From NCBI GenBank assembly GCA_902799855.1, contig CADCCA010000093.1, positions 1 through 5,208 on the forward strand: a stretch of DNA of 5,208 nt. Direction: 5' to 3'. The DNA is from an uncultured Erysipelotrichaceae bacterium. Its GTDB lineage: Bacteria; Bacillota_I; Bacilli_A; RFN20; CAG-826. This document shows positions 1-5,208 of the stretch, piece by piece; the first letter of the stretch is position 1, and the number at the start of each line of letters is the position of its first letter. Both the position numbers and the translations under genes were made by a program. The notes beneath the pieces were generated by a model that was given only the letters and a program-made list of their open reading frames with translations, had not been told where the DNA came from and ran no database searches.

Positions 1-365
1 TAAATAATGAACCAGGCCTTCATAGTGCGAGATATGCTTCTTCTTTGGGCGGACATGATAACGCGATAAAAGAAATCTTAAAAAGATTAGAAGATAAAAA
101 AGATCGTTCAGCAAGATTTGTCTGTGACATTGTTTTACTTAACGTCGAAGATAAACCGCTCATTTTTGAAGGTATCGCTAAAGGCGAAATCGCCAAAGAA
201 AAGATGGGTGAAGGTGGTTTTGGCTATGATCCTATTTTCATTAGTGATGAAACAGGTGAATGTTTTGCCTTAATGAAGGAAAATAAAAACACGGTTTCTC
301 ACCGCGCTAAAGCATTAAAGAAGCTTTTAACTTATTTAAAGATAAACGGATTTGTGCCGTTATAA
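1..365 (+). CDS. rdgB: RdgB/HAM1 family non-canonical purine NTP pyrophosphatase, C-terminal part
   Basis: This is the C-terminal ~120 residues of an ITPase-type enzyme. The family hydrolyses ITP, dITP and XTP to the monophosphate plus pyrophosphate in the cytoplasm, keeping deaminated purines out of DNA and RNA. The frame is open to the left edge (first full codon at 3), so the real start lies outside the window; a TTG at 45 is only an internal leucine. Numbering from the first full codon, the family's conserved blocks appear in order: PGLHSARYA near residues 4-12, a second SARF near 36-39, GGFGYDPIF near 71-79 and SHRAKA near 99-104, the last two being substrate-binding signatures. The usual length is about 195-200 residues, so roughly 75 are missing, including the N-terminal nucleotide-binding motif and the catalytic aspartate of the DDSG region. 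The stop TAA at 363-365 lies inside the 3' end of the convergent zinc-ribbon gene. Confidence 0.93.
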   Translation, partial: NNEPGLHSARYASSLGGHDNAIKEILKRLEDKKDRSARFVCDIVLLNVEDKPLIFEGIAKGEIAKEKMGEGGFGYDPIFISDETGECFALMKENKNTVSHRAKALKKLLTYLKINGFVPL

Positions 366-1399
366 TATTTCTTTTTAAGTCTATTCTTCCAAGAGAAGTG
401 TAGGATAACTAGCACTAATGAGGCCGGAAGCAATAAAGCGCTGACTATAAAGACAGCTAATTTAAATTGTTGACTAGCGGGAATGCAGGCAATTAAACCA
501 GTAACGACAATCGCAAGCAATGCAATTGCGGTAGGTATGCTAGCGGAAACGAGTCTAGAAAGAGGAAGATTATTCAAATAAATCTCATCGGAAATGAGCA
601 CTTGTTTGTTTTCTTTTGAGGACAAACTCATCGGTTTGAAACGATGAATTGTTTGAGGTGGAATATCTTCACGTGGGGTAAGAATTGGTTTCTTATTAGC
701 ATCGTAATCTGCGAATGAATAACTTAGTCCATCAGTGGTCACAAATCTTTGTTCTAAGACTGCATCATATTCAGCATCTGCGTTTTTAGTGCGGTCTAAA
801 ATAACTTGGAATTGTTCTTTTCCTGAATCTAGGAAGAACTGGGCTTCTTCGATGATATATTTCTTATATCTTCTTATTTCATATAAACGCTCTAAGTACA
901 AACTAACGCATTCTACATCATAGAAAATGCCATGTGTTGTGAGAAGTTTAAGCATTCTACTATCGTATTTATCTAAAGCATCAAGTAAGAGCCATAAGAA
1001 ATTAAAATATTCTCTAGCGGTTTCTTGATAATGGCAGAGTTTAGATTCTTGATGATGCATGAAGAGGGCAAAACTAATTTTGCTAGTTCTTAATGTTGAA
1101 AGATACACTAGTGAAAGCAAACGACCAAAGTACGCCACTTTAATAGTGTTATCTAAATCGATAACGTGGGCGAATGTTTGATAGGCTAATAAATATTCAG
1201 TTGATTCAAATAAGGCTTTTGAGGCTCTTTTCAAATGAAAAGAAATGAGCGAATTATAGTTATTAATCGCTTCTTTCGGTTTCATCGCGTGAGTGCAGTT
1301 TGGGCAATAGCAAACTTCCGCTTCTCTATTTACGTTAAAGATGCGATCTTTTTCTTCTCCGCGACAATGTGTACAAAAACCTCTTTTGAATGATGCCAT
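332..1399 (-). CDS. Uncharacterised zinc-ribbon protein with C-terminal two-helix membrane hairpin
   Basis: I do not recognise a named family for this 355-residue protein. What can be seen: an N-terminal zinc ribbon with CxxC at residues 9-12 and CxxC at 32-35 (an extra Cys at 30); a long, probably helical, Leu/Tyr-rich region from about 50 to 215 that could be TPR-like; a polar linker; two hydrophobic segments at about 285-306 and 314-335; and a basic tail ending at 355. The positive tail suggests that both ends lie in the cytoplasm, so the zinc ribbon would be a cytosolic domain tethered to the membrane. ATG at 1399 is chosen because it is the only start that keeps the ribbon; no start codon lies in frame in the 28-base gap upstream. 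AAAGTGG about 12 bases before the ATG is a weak ribosome site. A TATAAT (1427-1432) and a TATTAT (1406-1411) on this strand could be -10 boxes, but neither has a good -35, so read-through from the upstream amidohydrolase is likely. Its last 34 bases overlap rdgB tail to tail. The function is unknown. Confidence 0.85.
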   Translation of the reverse strand: MASFKRGFCTHCRGEEKDRIFNVNREAEVCYCPNCTHAMKPKEAINNYNSLISFHLKRASKALFESTEYLLAYQTFAHVIDLDNTIKVAYFGRLLSLVYLSTLRTSKISFALFMHHQESKLCHYQETAREYFNFLWLLLDALDKYDSRMLKLLTTHGIFYDVECVSLYLERLYEIRRYKKYIIEEAQFFLDSGKEQFQVILDRTKNADAEYDAVLEQRFVTTDGLSYSFADYDANKKPILTPREDIPPQTIHRFKPMSLSSKENKQVLISDEIYLNNLPLSRLVSASIPTAIALLAIVVTGLIACIPASQQFKLAVFIVSALLLPASLVLVILHFSWKNRLKKKYYNGTNPFIFK

Positions 1400-1427
1400 A
1401 TTGCTATAATACCACTTTACACTTATA

Positions 1428-2273
1428 TTATAAGTCCTTTTCGATTCGTTGAGATATTTCTTCGACTTTTTGATAGATATCTTCTACCTTATCTTTAATG
1501 AAATATTTCCCATCTTGATAAAGGATTTTACCGTTAATCATTGTTAATTTAACTTGTTTAGCGGATGTATTGTGCACTAAATCATAGATCAAGTCTTTAG
1601 AATCTTTATTAATGTCAACAAGGATGAGGTCAGCGTATTTACCTTCACTTAAGACATCAGCGTCATTTAATCCCATCGCTAAAGCACCATTGACTGTCGC
1701 CATTTTCAAAACCTCGAAACTAGGAATGTCTTTTCCTTCCAAAGTTGCGGCTAAGCGCATTTCTCTAAACATATCCAAACTTTCATTGCTAGCAGGACCA
1801 TCCGTGCCTAAAGCAATTCTAATGCCTTCTTTTAAGTACTTACTTAAAGGTGCAACACCGGAATTCAAATATTGGTTACTGCCTGGGCAAGAAACGATGA
1901 ATAAATTGTTATCTTTACAAATTTGAATTTCTTCATCAGTGTAATAAATACAGTGATAGCCACCACCACCATATTTGAATAATCCTTCATCATAAAGGTA
2001 TTTTAAAGGTGTCTTATTGTGTCTACCGATACATTCATCCACTTCTTTTTTGGTTTCCGAAATATGAGTAAAGAAAGGGGCTTTTAATCTTTCTAAAGCT
2101 TTTCTTGTATGTTCAATCATTTCATCGTTACTTGTATATTCCGCGTGTATACCAATCGCGTATCTCGCTAATGGGTTAACTCTATCATTTAAAAAATGAT
2201 AATTTCTTTCTAAATCATCAACCGAAGTTGTTTCAGAATTAAAGATGGCTAATAAGAGCATGCGCATGCCCAT
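1428..2273 (-). CDS. MtaD-like amidohydrolase, C-terminal catalytic fragment
   Basis: This fragment of up to 281 residues holds most of the TIM barrel and the end of the beta-sandwich. Visible motifs, numbered from the ATG at 2273: HAEYT with a metal-ligand His43 (HAPYT in many relatives); THISETKKEV with His70 and the catalytic Glu73; GGGGYHCIY with His107; and LGTDGPASNESLDMFREM with the zinc-binding Asp158. The typical end follows, from the MGL-type helix near 200 to VKLTMINGKILYQDGKYF near 241-258. Family enzymes deaminate MTA or SAH, or related purines, in the cytoplasm; the exact substrate cannot be told from sequence. The ATG lies 4 bases after the stop of the N-terminal fragment (TGAGGAAATG), so re-initiation is conceivable. 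However, homology continues upstream of the ATG in this frame (KAPEE before MGMR), which shows that the ATG is an internal codon of a frameshifted gene. The zinc-ribbon gene follows 28 bases downstream. Confidence 0.78.
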   Translation of the reverse strand: MGMRMLLLAIFNSETTSVDDLERNYHFLNDRVNPLARYAIGIHAEYTSNDEMIEHTRKALERLKAPFFTHISETKKEVDECIGRHNKTPLKYLYDEGLFKYGGGGYHCIYYTDEEIQICKDNNLFIVSCPGSNQYLNSGVAPLSKYLKEGIRIALGTDGPASNESLDMFREMRLAATLEGKDIPSFEVLKMATVNGALAMGLNDADVLSEGKYADLILVDINKDSKDLIYDLVHNTSAKQVKLTMINGKILYQDGKYFIKDKVEDIYQKVEEISQRIEKDL

Positions 2274-2277
2274 TTCC

Positions 2278-2607
2278 TCAGGCGCTTTTGGTAGCCTTAT
2301 TCAAATAATAAATGTCTTCAGGAATGAGTTTATCTTCTCTTGGAAAGACGCATTTAAAAAGCCAATCTTGCAAACCAACATCTTTAAATCTATTACGTAA
2401 GAAGATCATCGCACTATGTGTATGAGCGTTTTTTAGTCCTGGCATTAAAAGATTGTTTTGACAGTCAATCACTTGGTCAAAAGGCGCAAATCCACTGGCG
2501 TCTTTACCAATATAGGCAATACGTGTATCAATTACGACCAATTCACCAGAGATAATCTTTTCATCGACCATGGTGAGAATACGAGCATTTTTAAATAGTG
2601 TTTTCAC
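2278..2607 (-). CDS. MtaD-like amidohydrolase, N-terminal fragment
   Basis: This 109-residue piece carries the small N-terminal beta-sandwich and the first metal-binding motif of a metal-dependent deaminase. Relevant relatives are 5'-methylthioadenosine / S-adenosylhomocysteine deaminases, with SsnA-type and chlorohydrolase-type enzymes as alternatives. The start MKTLFKNARILTM is typical of the family. The HxH zinc motif (PGLKNAHTHSAM) puts the ligands at His62 and His64. I place the start at GTG 2605-2607 rather than the ATG at 2628: a strong AAGGAG lies 8 bases upstream, the GTG overlaps the plsC stop as GTGA (translational coupling), and the seven extra residues from the ATG do not resemble the family. 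The frame ends at TGA 2278-2280, right after the helix that should lead into the barrel, so on its own this is not an enzyme. Confidence 0.75.
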   Translation of the reverse strand: MKTLFKNARILTMVDEKIISGELVVIDTRIAYIGKDASGFAPFDQVIDCQNNLLMPGLKNAHTHSAMIFLRNRFKDVGLQDWLFKCVFPREDKLIPEDIYYLNKATKSA

Positions 2608-3281
2608 TTTTTCTTCTCCTTTTGGCACATCTCTTCTAATTGTAACTCATAGGCGTGGAGTTCGTTAGCCACTTGATTGAGTTTTTCTTGATTTAAGATA
2701 GGACCGATTCTTTCTTTAACATTAAATGGTTTACCAATGACTAAACGAGTCATCTTCCAAATGCTTTTCCTTTTTTGGTGATAGACCGGAATAATTGGAG
2801 CGTCGCTTAAATAAGCGATTAACACCACTCCACCTTTATAATTATCAACCACACCATCTCTTTTAATATGGCCTTCTGGGAACATCGCTAATAAGTTGCC
2901 ACCTTTAACAAACTCAGAAAGAAATCTCATTGTTTGATAAGATGGGTTTTCTCTATCGATTGGATAAGATAAGAAAACGTTTTTATAAGCCCAAGCTTTG
3001 AACTTATTAGTTAATAATTCCTTCATAAAGACAAAATGGAATCTGCGATATAAGAAAGCGCATTGAAGAATAAAAGGATCACTATATCCGACATGGTTAG
3101 AGCAGATAATGGCTTTGCCTTTGATTCTCTTCTTAGCCTCTTTTCCATCGAATTTTCTTCTGATGCGGTACCAAAGCAAACACTGCCACCAGCCCCACCA
3201 TTTGACAATGTCATAGAGGAGATATTTGAAAGAAAACAGTTTTGCTTTATAGTTTGGTTTCTTTTCTTTTTTCTGTCCCAT
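2604..3281 (-). CDS. plsC: PlsC-type 1-acyl-sn-glycerol-3-phosphate acyltransferase
   Basis: This 225-residue protein of the LPLAT/PlsC family most likely acylates lysophosphatidic acid to phosphatidic acid at the membrane surface, the second acylation of phospholipid synthesis. Motif I is NHVGYSD with the catalytic His63 and Asp68 (the HX4D pair). Motif II is the PIDR at 107-110. Motif III is FPEGH at 134-138, where most members read FPEGTR. Motif IV is the IPV at 164-166. A Trp-rich amphipathic stretch at about 15-40 probably anchors it to the membrane. The length is normal for short bacterial PlsC. The start ATG 3281 has no clear Shine-Dalgarno, and the likely promoter places transcription only a few bases upstream of it. 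The stop overlaps the amidohydrolase start as GTGA, so the two are coupled. The exact acyl donor and acceptor are inferred from the family; another lysolipid acyltransferase role is possible. Confidence 0.9.
   Translation of the reverse strand: MGQKKEKKPNYKAKLFSFKYLLYDIVKWWGWWQCLLWYRIRRKFDGKEAKKRIKGKAIICSNHVGYSDPFILQCAFLYRRFHFVFMKELLTNKFKAWAYKNVFLSYPIDRENPSYQTMRFLSEFVKGGNLLAMFPEGHIKRDGVVDNYKGGVVLIAYLSDAPIIPVYHQKRKSIWKMTRLVIGKPFNVKERIGPILNQEKLNQVANELHAYELQLEEMCQKEKKK
2616..2621 (-). promoter_or_regulatory. Ribosome binding site that fixes the amidohydrolase start
   Basis: On the minus strand AAGGAG at 2621-2616 lies 8 bases before GTG 2607-2605. It sits inside the last codons of plsC, and the GTG overlaps the plsC TGA stop by two bases. 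This spacing is ideal for a Bacillus-type ribosome site and makes GTG, not the ATG at 2628, the likely start. Confidence 0.75.
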
Positions 3282-3293
3282 AATAACTTTTAT

Positions 3294-3322
3294 ATTTTAT
3301 ATAATCATTTCCTTATTAGCAA
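3294..3322 (-). promoter_or_regulatory. Putative sigma-A promoter of the plsC cluster
   Basis: On the minus strand a -35 like TTGCTA (3322-3317, 4 of 6 to consensus) is followed after 17 bases by a -10 TAAAAT (3299-3294, 5 of 6). Transcription would begin near 3287, only about 6 bases before the ATG, giving an almost leaderless message. The region is very AT-rich, so chance matches are possible. Confidence 0.42.
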
Positions 3323-3331
3323 TGACACTTT

Positions 3332-3348
3332 ATTTTGTTTTACAAAAT
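3332..3348. promoter_or_regulatory. 17-base perfect dyad between divergent promoters, candidate operator
   Basis: ATTTTGT and ACAAAAT form a perfect 7-base inverted repeat around a TTT centre. It lies upstream of both the plsC promoter and the tyrS promoter in the 143-base divergent gap. Its size and layout resemble a site for a dimeric repressor. It is built like the FabT box of streptococcal lipid genes as I remember it (17 bases, TTTGA/TCAAA arms), but with GT/AC where that has GA/TC, so the regulator is not identified. No U-tract follows on either strand, which argues against a terminator. Confidence 0.35.
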
Positions 3349-3365
3349 GCCCTTTATTGTACTCT

Positions 3366-3393
3366 TTGCTTTATTGGGTGCCTTTGTTATAAT
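3366..3393 (+). promoter_or_regulatory. Extended -10 promoter of tyrS
   Basis: A perfect TATAAT at 3388-3393 is preceded by TG one base away (3385-3386), giving the extended -10 TGTTATAAT. A partial -35 TTGCTT lies at 3366-3371 with a 16-base spacer. Transcription should start near 3400, about 25 bases before the tyrS ATG. This is the best-looking promoter in the window. Confidence 0.65.
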
Positions 3394-3424
3394 AACAAAT
3401 GAGTCTAAATTAGGAGTTTAGTTT

Positions 3425-4645
3425 ATGAAGATTTATGAAGAACTCGAAAGAAGAGGATTAATTGCTCAAGTTACCGATGAAAAAGAGATTAAAGATTTAA
3501 TCAATAACGGTGGCGCGAGATTTTATATTGGTTTTGACCCTACTGCTGATTCATTACACGCTGGTCACTTTATGACATTAGTGTTAATGAAAAGATTACA
3601 AATGGCCGGTAATAAGCCAATTGTCGTTTTAGGTGGCGGCACTGGTTTAGTTGGCGATCCAAGTGGTCGTACCGATATGAGAGCGATGCTCACAGAAGAA
3701 CAAATCGCTCATAACTGCGCGAGATTTAAAGAACAAATTTCCCGCTTCATTGACTTTGGTGAAGATAAGGCATTGTGTGTTAATAATGCCGACTGGTTAA
3801 AAGGGTTAAAATACGTCGAACTTCTTAGAGATGTTGGTGCGTGTTTTTCCGTTAATAAAATGTTAACTGCAGAATGCTATAAACAAAGAATGGAAAAAGG
3901 TCTCACATTCTTAGAATTTAACTATATGATTATGCAATCCTATGACTTCTATCACTTACATGAAGCCTATGGCTGCAATATGGAATTTGGTGGCGATGAC
4001 CAATGGAGCAATATGCTCGCTGGTACAGAACTCATCCGTAAGAAAACCGGTAAAGACGCTTACGCTTTAACCATTCCTTTATTAACCAATAGCGAAGGTA
4101 AGAAAATGGGTAAATCCGTTAACGGTGCTCTTTGGCTCGATAAAGAAAAGACCAGCCCATATGAATTCTTCCAATATTGGAGAAATATCGATGACGCTGA
4201 TGTCGATAAATGCTTAAAGATGATCACTTTCATTCCTATTGAAGAAATCGAAGAAATGACCAAGTGGCCAGATAATAGAATTAACGAGAAGAAAGAGATT
4301 CTCGCTTTTGAAATTACCAAACTCGTTCATGGTGAAGAAGAAGCACAAAAGGCTTTACAAGCAGCGCGTGCATTATTCTCAGGTGAAGGCGATGACGCTA
4401 ATATGCCAACCACTGAATTAAATAAAAATGAAATGGGCGAAGAAATTGGTTTATTAGACTTATTAGTCTTAACCAAATTAGCCGCTTCTAAAGGCGAAGC
4501 TAGAAGACTCATTGATCAAGGCGGCATTTCTCTTAACGGAGAAAAGATTAGCGATGTCAATCTTAGATTGAAACAAGCGGATTTCGCTGAACCAATCAAA
4601 ATTAAAAAAGGCAAAAAAGCCTTCCATAAAGTTGTCTTAAAATAA
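3425..4645 (+). CDS. tyrS: Tyrosyl-tRNA synthetase
   Basis: This complete 406-residue class I aminoacyl-tRNA synthetase charges tRNA-Tyr with tyrosine in the cytoplasm. The ATP-binding HIGH motif is HAGH at 45-48 and the KMSKS loop is KMGKS at 227-231. The tyrosine pocket follows the bacterial TyrRS pattern: YIGFDPT with Tyr34, Gly36 and Asp38, then Tyr167, Gln171 and Asp174 in the YMIMQSYDF segment, and GGDDQWSN at 189-196. The C-terminal S4-like RNA-binding domain is at about 342-404. The length and order are those of the TyrS form common in bacteria. ATG 3425 is supported by AGGAG at 3412-3416, 8 bases upstream, and by alignment of the N-terminus with the family. The gene stands alone between a divergent cluster and a downstream hairpin. 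The predicted leader of about 25 bases is too short for the T-box riboswitch that controls many Firmicute tyrS genes. Confidence 0.98.
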   Translation: MKIYEELERRGLIAQVTDEKEIKDLINNGGARFYIGFDPTADSLHAGHFMTLVLMKRLQMAGNKPIVVLGGGTGLVGDPSGRTDMRAMLTEEQIAHNCARFKEQISRFIDFGEDKALCVNNADWLKGLKYVELLRDVGACFSVNKMLTAECYKQRMEKGLTFLEFNYMIMQSYDFYHLHEAYGCNMEFGGDDQWSNMLAGTELIRKKTGKDAYALTIPLLTNSEGKKMGKSVNGALWLDKEKTSPYEFFQYWRNIDDADVDKCLKMITFIPIEEIEEMTKWPDNRINEKKEILAFEITKLVHGEEEAQKALQAARALFSGEGDDANMPTTELNKNEMGEEIGLLDLLVLTKLAASKGEARRLIDQGGISLNGEKISDVNLRLKQADFAEPIKIKKGKKAFHKVVLK

Positions 4646-4653
4646 CTTTTCTA

Positions 4654-4690
4654 TCTCAGTTTCTCTAGGTGATAGAGAACTAGATTTTAT
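4654..4690 (+). terminator. Terminator-like hairpin after tyrS
   Basis: TTCTCTA (4661-4667) pairs perfectly with TAGAGAA (4673-4679) around a GGTGA loop. The stem extends outwards to about 4654 and 4684 with two single-base bulges, for some 12 pairs in all. It is followed by TTTTAT (4685-4690). The stem is AT-rich and the U-tract short, so it may be a leaky terminator of tyrS. The rest of the 120-base gap (4646-4765) holds a second overlapping inverted repeat and only a weak possible promoter, TTGCCT (4719-4724) with CAAAAT (4742-4747). Confidence 0.45.
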
Positions 4691-4765
4691 CAGTAGAATT
4701 ATCTAGTGGCAGAGTAGTTTGCCTTAATAATTTATTTTATTCAAAATATTTACGAGGATTTTGAT

Positions 4766-5208
4766 ATGAACATTACCATCATTTGCGATGTGCTCGGTGA
4801 AGCTAATAATGGTACTTCATTAGCAGCATATAACTTAATTAACACATTAGTAGAAAAAGGTCACACTGTGAAAGTTGTTTGCCCAGATTCCGATAAGATG
4901 GGTCAACAAGGTTACTATATTTTAAGAACTCTCAGTTTAGGACCACTTAATAATTATTTAAAAAAGAACGGTGTCTCTTTAGCAAGAGGCGATAAAAGAG
5001 TTATTTATCAAGCGTGTAAAGATGCGGATATTGTGCACGGATTAGTGCCTTTTAACGCTTCCAAAAGAGCGCTTAAGTATTGTAGAAAAAACAATATTCC
5101 TTTTACCGCAGGCTTTCATATGCAAGCGGAAAACTTCACTAGTCATATCTTTATGATGGCCAGTAACTTAGTGAATAAATGCACTTATAAATTCTTATGG
5201 TGCACCTA
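4766..5208 (+). CDS. GT4-like (GT-B fold) glycosyltransferase, N-terminal part
   Basis: The frame opens at ATG 4766 and runs without a stop to the right edge, giving 147 codons of a protein that is probably about 400 residues long. GAGGA at 4754-4758, 7 bases upstream, is a good ribosome site. The start is the N-terminal Rossmann half of a GT-B glycosyltransferase: a beta strand MNITIICDVLGEANNGTS with the Gly-containing loop, the helix AAYNLINTLVEKGH, then a second strand VKVVCPDS (about residues 35-42). Later come SLGPLN near 58-63, a DADIVHGLVPF strand near 86-96 and TAGFHMQAEN near 115-124. Such proteins move a sugar from a nucleotide donor to a lipid or glycan at the membrane; relatives are often annotated as diacylglycerol glucosyltransferases. 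The donor-binding C-terminal half, with its E-x7-E motif, lies beyond the window, so the substrate cannot be judged. Confidence 0.85.
   Translation, partial: MNITIICDVLGEANNGTSLAAYNLINTLVEKGHTVKVVCPDSDKMGQQGYYILRTLSLGPLNNYLKKNGVSLARGDKRVIYQACKDADIVHGLVPFNASKRALKYCRKNNIPFTAGFHMQAENFTSHIFMMASNLVNKCTYKFLWCT

Larger units (their letters stand above)
1428..2607 (-). pseudogene. Interrupted MtaD-like amidohydrolase (whole broken locus)
   Basis: The two following fragments together make up one amidohydrolase gene of the MTA/SAH deaminase type. It starts at GTG 2607 and ends with TAA at 1428-1430. The reading frame breaks at about 2274-2300. Between the Tyr-Tyr pair just before the break and the Gly-Met-Arg just after it there are 34 bases. 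The Thermotoga homologue TM0936, as I remember it, has about 34 codons there, so roughly 68 bases (about 22 residues) are missing. The lost piece would be the Ser-Gly-Ile-Thr / Asp-Met-Tyr helix-strand segment of the barrel, which has no metal ligand but is structurally central. The total of about 390 encoded residues is shorter than the usual ~420-440. Either the gene is a recent pseudogene or the assembly lost bases here. Reading TGA as Trp would not repair it, because that frame stops again within about a dozen codons. Confidence 0.72.

Noticed and set aside
300..340. Possible terminator around TTAAAGAAGCTTTTAA for the minus-strand cluster
   Set aside because: Only about five A-T pairs, inside the rdgB coding sequence, with no GC-rich stem.
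1612..1926. Plus-strand open frame opposite the amidohydrolase
   Set aside because: Complement of the conserved GTDGPASN region; codons follow the opposite gene and no start signal precedes it.
2258..2269. Perfect 12-base palindrome GCATGCGCATGC beside the amidohydrolase break
   Set aside because: It encodes Met-Arg-Met codons of the conserved GMR(M)LL segment and has no loop or partner copy; probably chance, although it lies close to the deletion point.
3352..3376. Direct repeat CTTTATTG, two copies 17 bases apart, upstream of the tyrS -10
   Set aside because: Eight bases of T-rich sequence in an AT-rich gap; chance is likely and no third copy is seen.
3063..3392. Plus-strand open frame of about 109 codons overlapping plsC and the divergent gap
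   Set aside because: Antisense to a clear PlsC gene, low-complexity hydrophobic translation (runs of Phe), no ribosome site.
3399..3413. Four-codon upstream open frame (ATG to TAG) in the tyrS leader
   Set aside because: It lies right at the predicted transcript start, has no ribosome site of its own and contains no Tyr codon, so attenuation is not supported.
3405..3421. Small hairpin CTAAA/TTTAG placing the tyrS ribosome site in its loop
   Set aside because: Only five mostly A-T pairs; too weak to hide or present the ribosome site.

Overview
The window looks like chromosomal DNA of an AT-rich low-GC Gram-positive, probably an uncultured Bacilli/Mollicutes-type gut lineage. This rests on roughly mid-30s percent G+C by eye, AGGAG-type ribosome binding sites, sigma-A-like promoters and the flavour of the proteins; no taxonomic marker was searched. 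Tryptophan is written as TGG throughout (for example the Trp-rich start of the acyltransferase) and TGA is used as a stop, so the standard bacterial code applies rather than the Mycoplasma code.

Layout from left to right: (1) positions 1-365, plus strand, the last ~120 codons of an RdgB/HAM1-family house-cleaning nucleotide pyrophosphatase, cut by the window edge. (2) A minus-strand cluster read from 3281 down to 332: a PlsC-type acyltransferase (3281-2604), an MtaD-like amidohydrolase that is broken in two (2607-2278 and 2273-1428), and a zinc-ribbon protein with a C-terminal two-helix membrane hairpin (1399-332) of unknown function. These genes overlap or lie within about 30 bases of each other and probably form one transcript. 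The last of them runs tail to tail into rdgB with a 34-base overlap. (3) A 143-base divergent control region (3282-3424) with a promoter in each direction and a 17-base perfect dyad between them. (4) A complete plus-strand tyrosyl-tRNA synthetase gene (3425-4645), followed by a 120-base gap with a terminator-like hairpin. (5) The first 147 codons of a family-4-like glycosyltransferase, cut by the right edge.

Most of the content is housekeeping: purine NTP pool cleaning, phospholipid acylation, tRNA charging and probably glycolipid or polysaccharide glycosylation. I see no mobile element, CRISPR array, phage gene, tRNA or rRNA gene.

The most notable point is the amidohydrolase. All its metal-binding and catalytic motifs are present, but they are split between two reading frames at a junction where about 68 bases of the family's usual sequence seem to be missing. 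This fits a recent deletion, possibly between short AAAGCGC repeats, or an assembly error. Other items worth a look are the uncharacterised zinc-ribbon membrane protein, the palindrome between the divergent promoters, the very short predicted leader of plsC, and two mutually exclusive hairpins after tyrS. I did not find convincing evidence of a new multi-gene system.
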